Positions 5,616-5,705 of a stretch of DNA of 5,705 nt are shown piece after piece (the stretch's first letter is position 1; each line of letters opens with the position of its first letter). The stretch comes from Desulfobulbus sp. Its GTDB lineage: Bacteria; Desulfobacterota; Desulfobulbia; Desulfobulbales; Desulfobulbaceae. The stretch covers positions 1 to 5,705 of the forward strand of contig JAUVLX010000237.1 of the NCBI GenBank assembly GCA_030600525.1. The letters run 5' to 3'. The position numbers and the translations under genes were made by a program. The notes beneath the pieces were generated by a model. The model did not search any database, was not told the DNA's origin, and saw only the letters and a program-made list of their open reading frames with translations.

Positions 5616-5690
5616 TGGGGCGTCGTCAAGCGGTAAGACACAAGGTTTTGATCCTTGCACTCGGGGGTTCGAATCCCTCCGCCCCAGCCA
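5616..5690 (+). tRNA. tRNA-Gln (anticodon UUG), CCA encoded
   Basis: All parts of the cloverleaf can be traced. The acceptor stem pairs TGGGGCG (5616-5622) with CGCCCCA (5680-5686). The D stem is GTC/GAC (5625-5627, 5637-5639) with GG in the loop. The anticodon stem is CAAGG/CCTTG around loop TTTTGAT with anticodon TTG at 5648-5650. The T stem is 5663-5667/5675-5679, with one G-U pair, around TTCGAAT. Discriminator G5687 is followed by an encoded CCA. UUG reads CAA and, by wobble, CAG. The U1-A72, G2-C71, G3-C70, G10 and G73 features are those bacterial GlnRS recognises, matching the glnS gene in the same window. In related genomes this tRNA sits between ispE and prs; the sequence ends 15 nt later, so prs is not seen. 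Confidence 0.98.
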
Positions 5691-5705
5691 GTTTACTTTC
5701 TTAAT

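Noticed and set aside
1..5705. A CRISPR array, transposase, phage or defence system
   Set aside because: I saw no regularly spaced direct repeats and no such protein; every long coding frame with support is a housekeeping gene.

Overview
This window is an ordinary bacterial housekeeping segment, most consistent with a Desulfobacterota member, probably near Desulfobulbales. That placement is inference. It rests on the pairing of a DUF1844 protein with ispE and a downstream tRNA-Gln, on a genuine GlnRS beside GluRS, and on a base composition that looks to be in the mid-40s percent GC. No 16S or lineage-specific marker is present, so the placement is provisional.

Layout. Positions 1-274 hold no convincing gene. 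They contain a long imperfect hairpin of dispersed-repeat type (10-88) and a perfect 12-bp inverted repeat (183-215). From 3768 down to 275 the minus strand carries three genes in the same direction: gltX (glutamyl-tRNA synthetase), glnS (glutaminyl-tRNA synthetase) and a small feoA-like gene. The gaps are 20 and 60 nt, so they are probably one transcription unit. About 546 bp of AT-rich divergent intergenic DNA (3769-4314) follows. It holds a good promoter candidate and a possible leader stem for the plus-strand unit, plus a short palindrome. The plus strand then carries a DUF1844 protein (4315-4653), ispE (4673-5578) and a complete tRNA-Gln(UUG) with encoded CCA (5616-5690), which has a perfect TATAAT box just upstream.

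How the genes work together. GluRS, GlnRS and tRNA-Gln make a coherent set. The tRNA carries the known bacterial GlnRS identity features (U1-A72, G2-C71, G3-C70, G73, UUG anticodon), so Gln-tRNA can be made directly in this organism. IspE is the fourth step after DXS in the MEP isoprenoid pathway. DUF1844 is a conserved small protein of unknown function, here with a cysteine-containing N-terminal extension. FeoA is normally an accessory of the FeoB iron(II) transporter, but no feoB lies in the window.

I found no defence system, CRISPR array, phage or insertion-sequence gene, and no clearly new multi-gene system. The items most worth a second look are the repeat at the left edge, the Cys motif of the DUF1844 protein, the leader stem before it, and the orphan feoA at the end of a synthetase operon.
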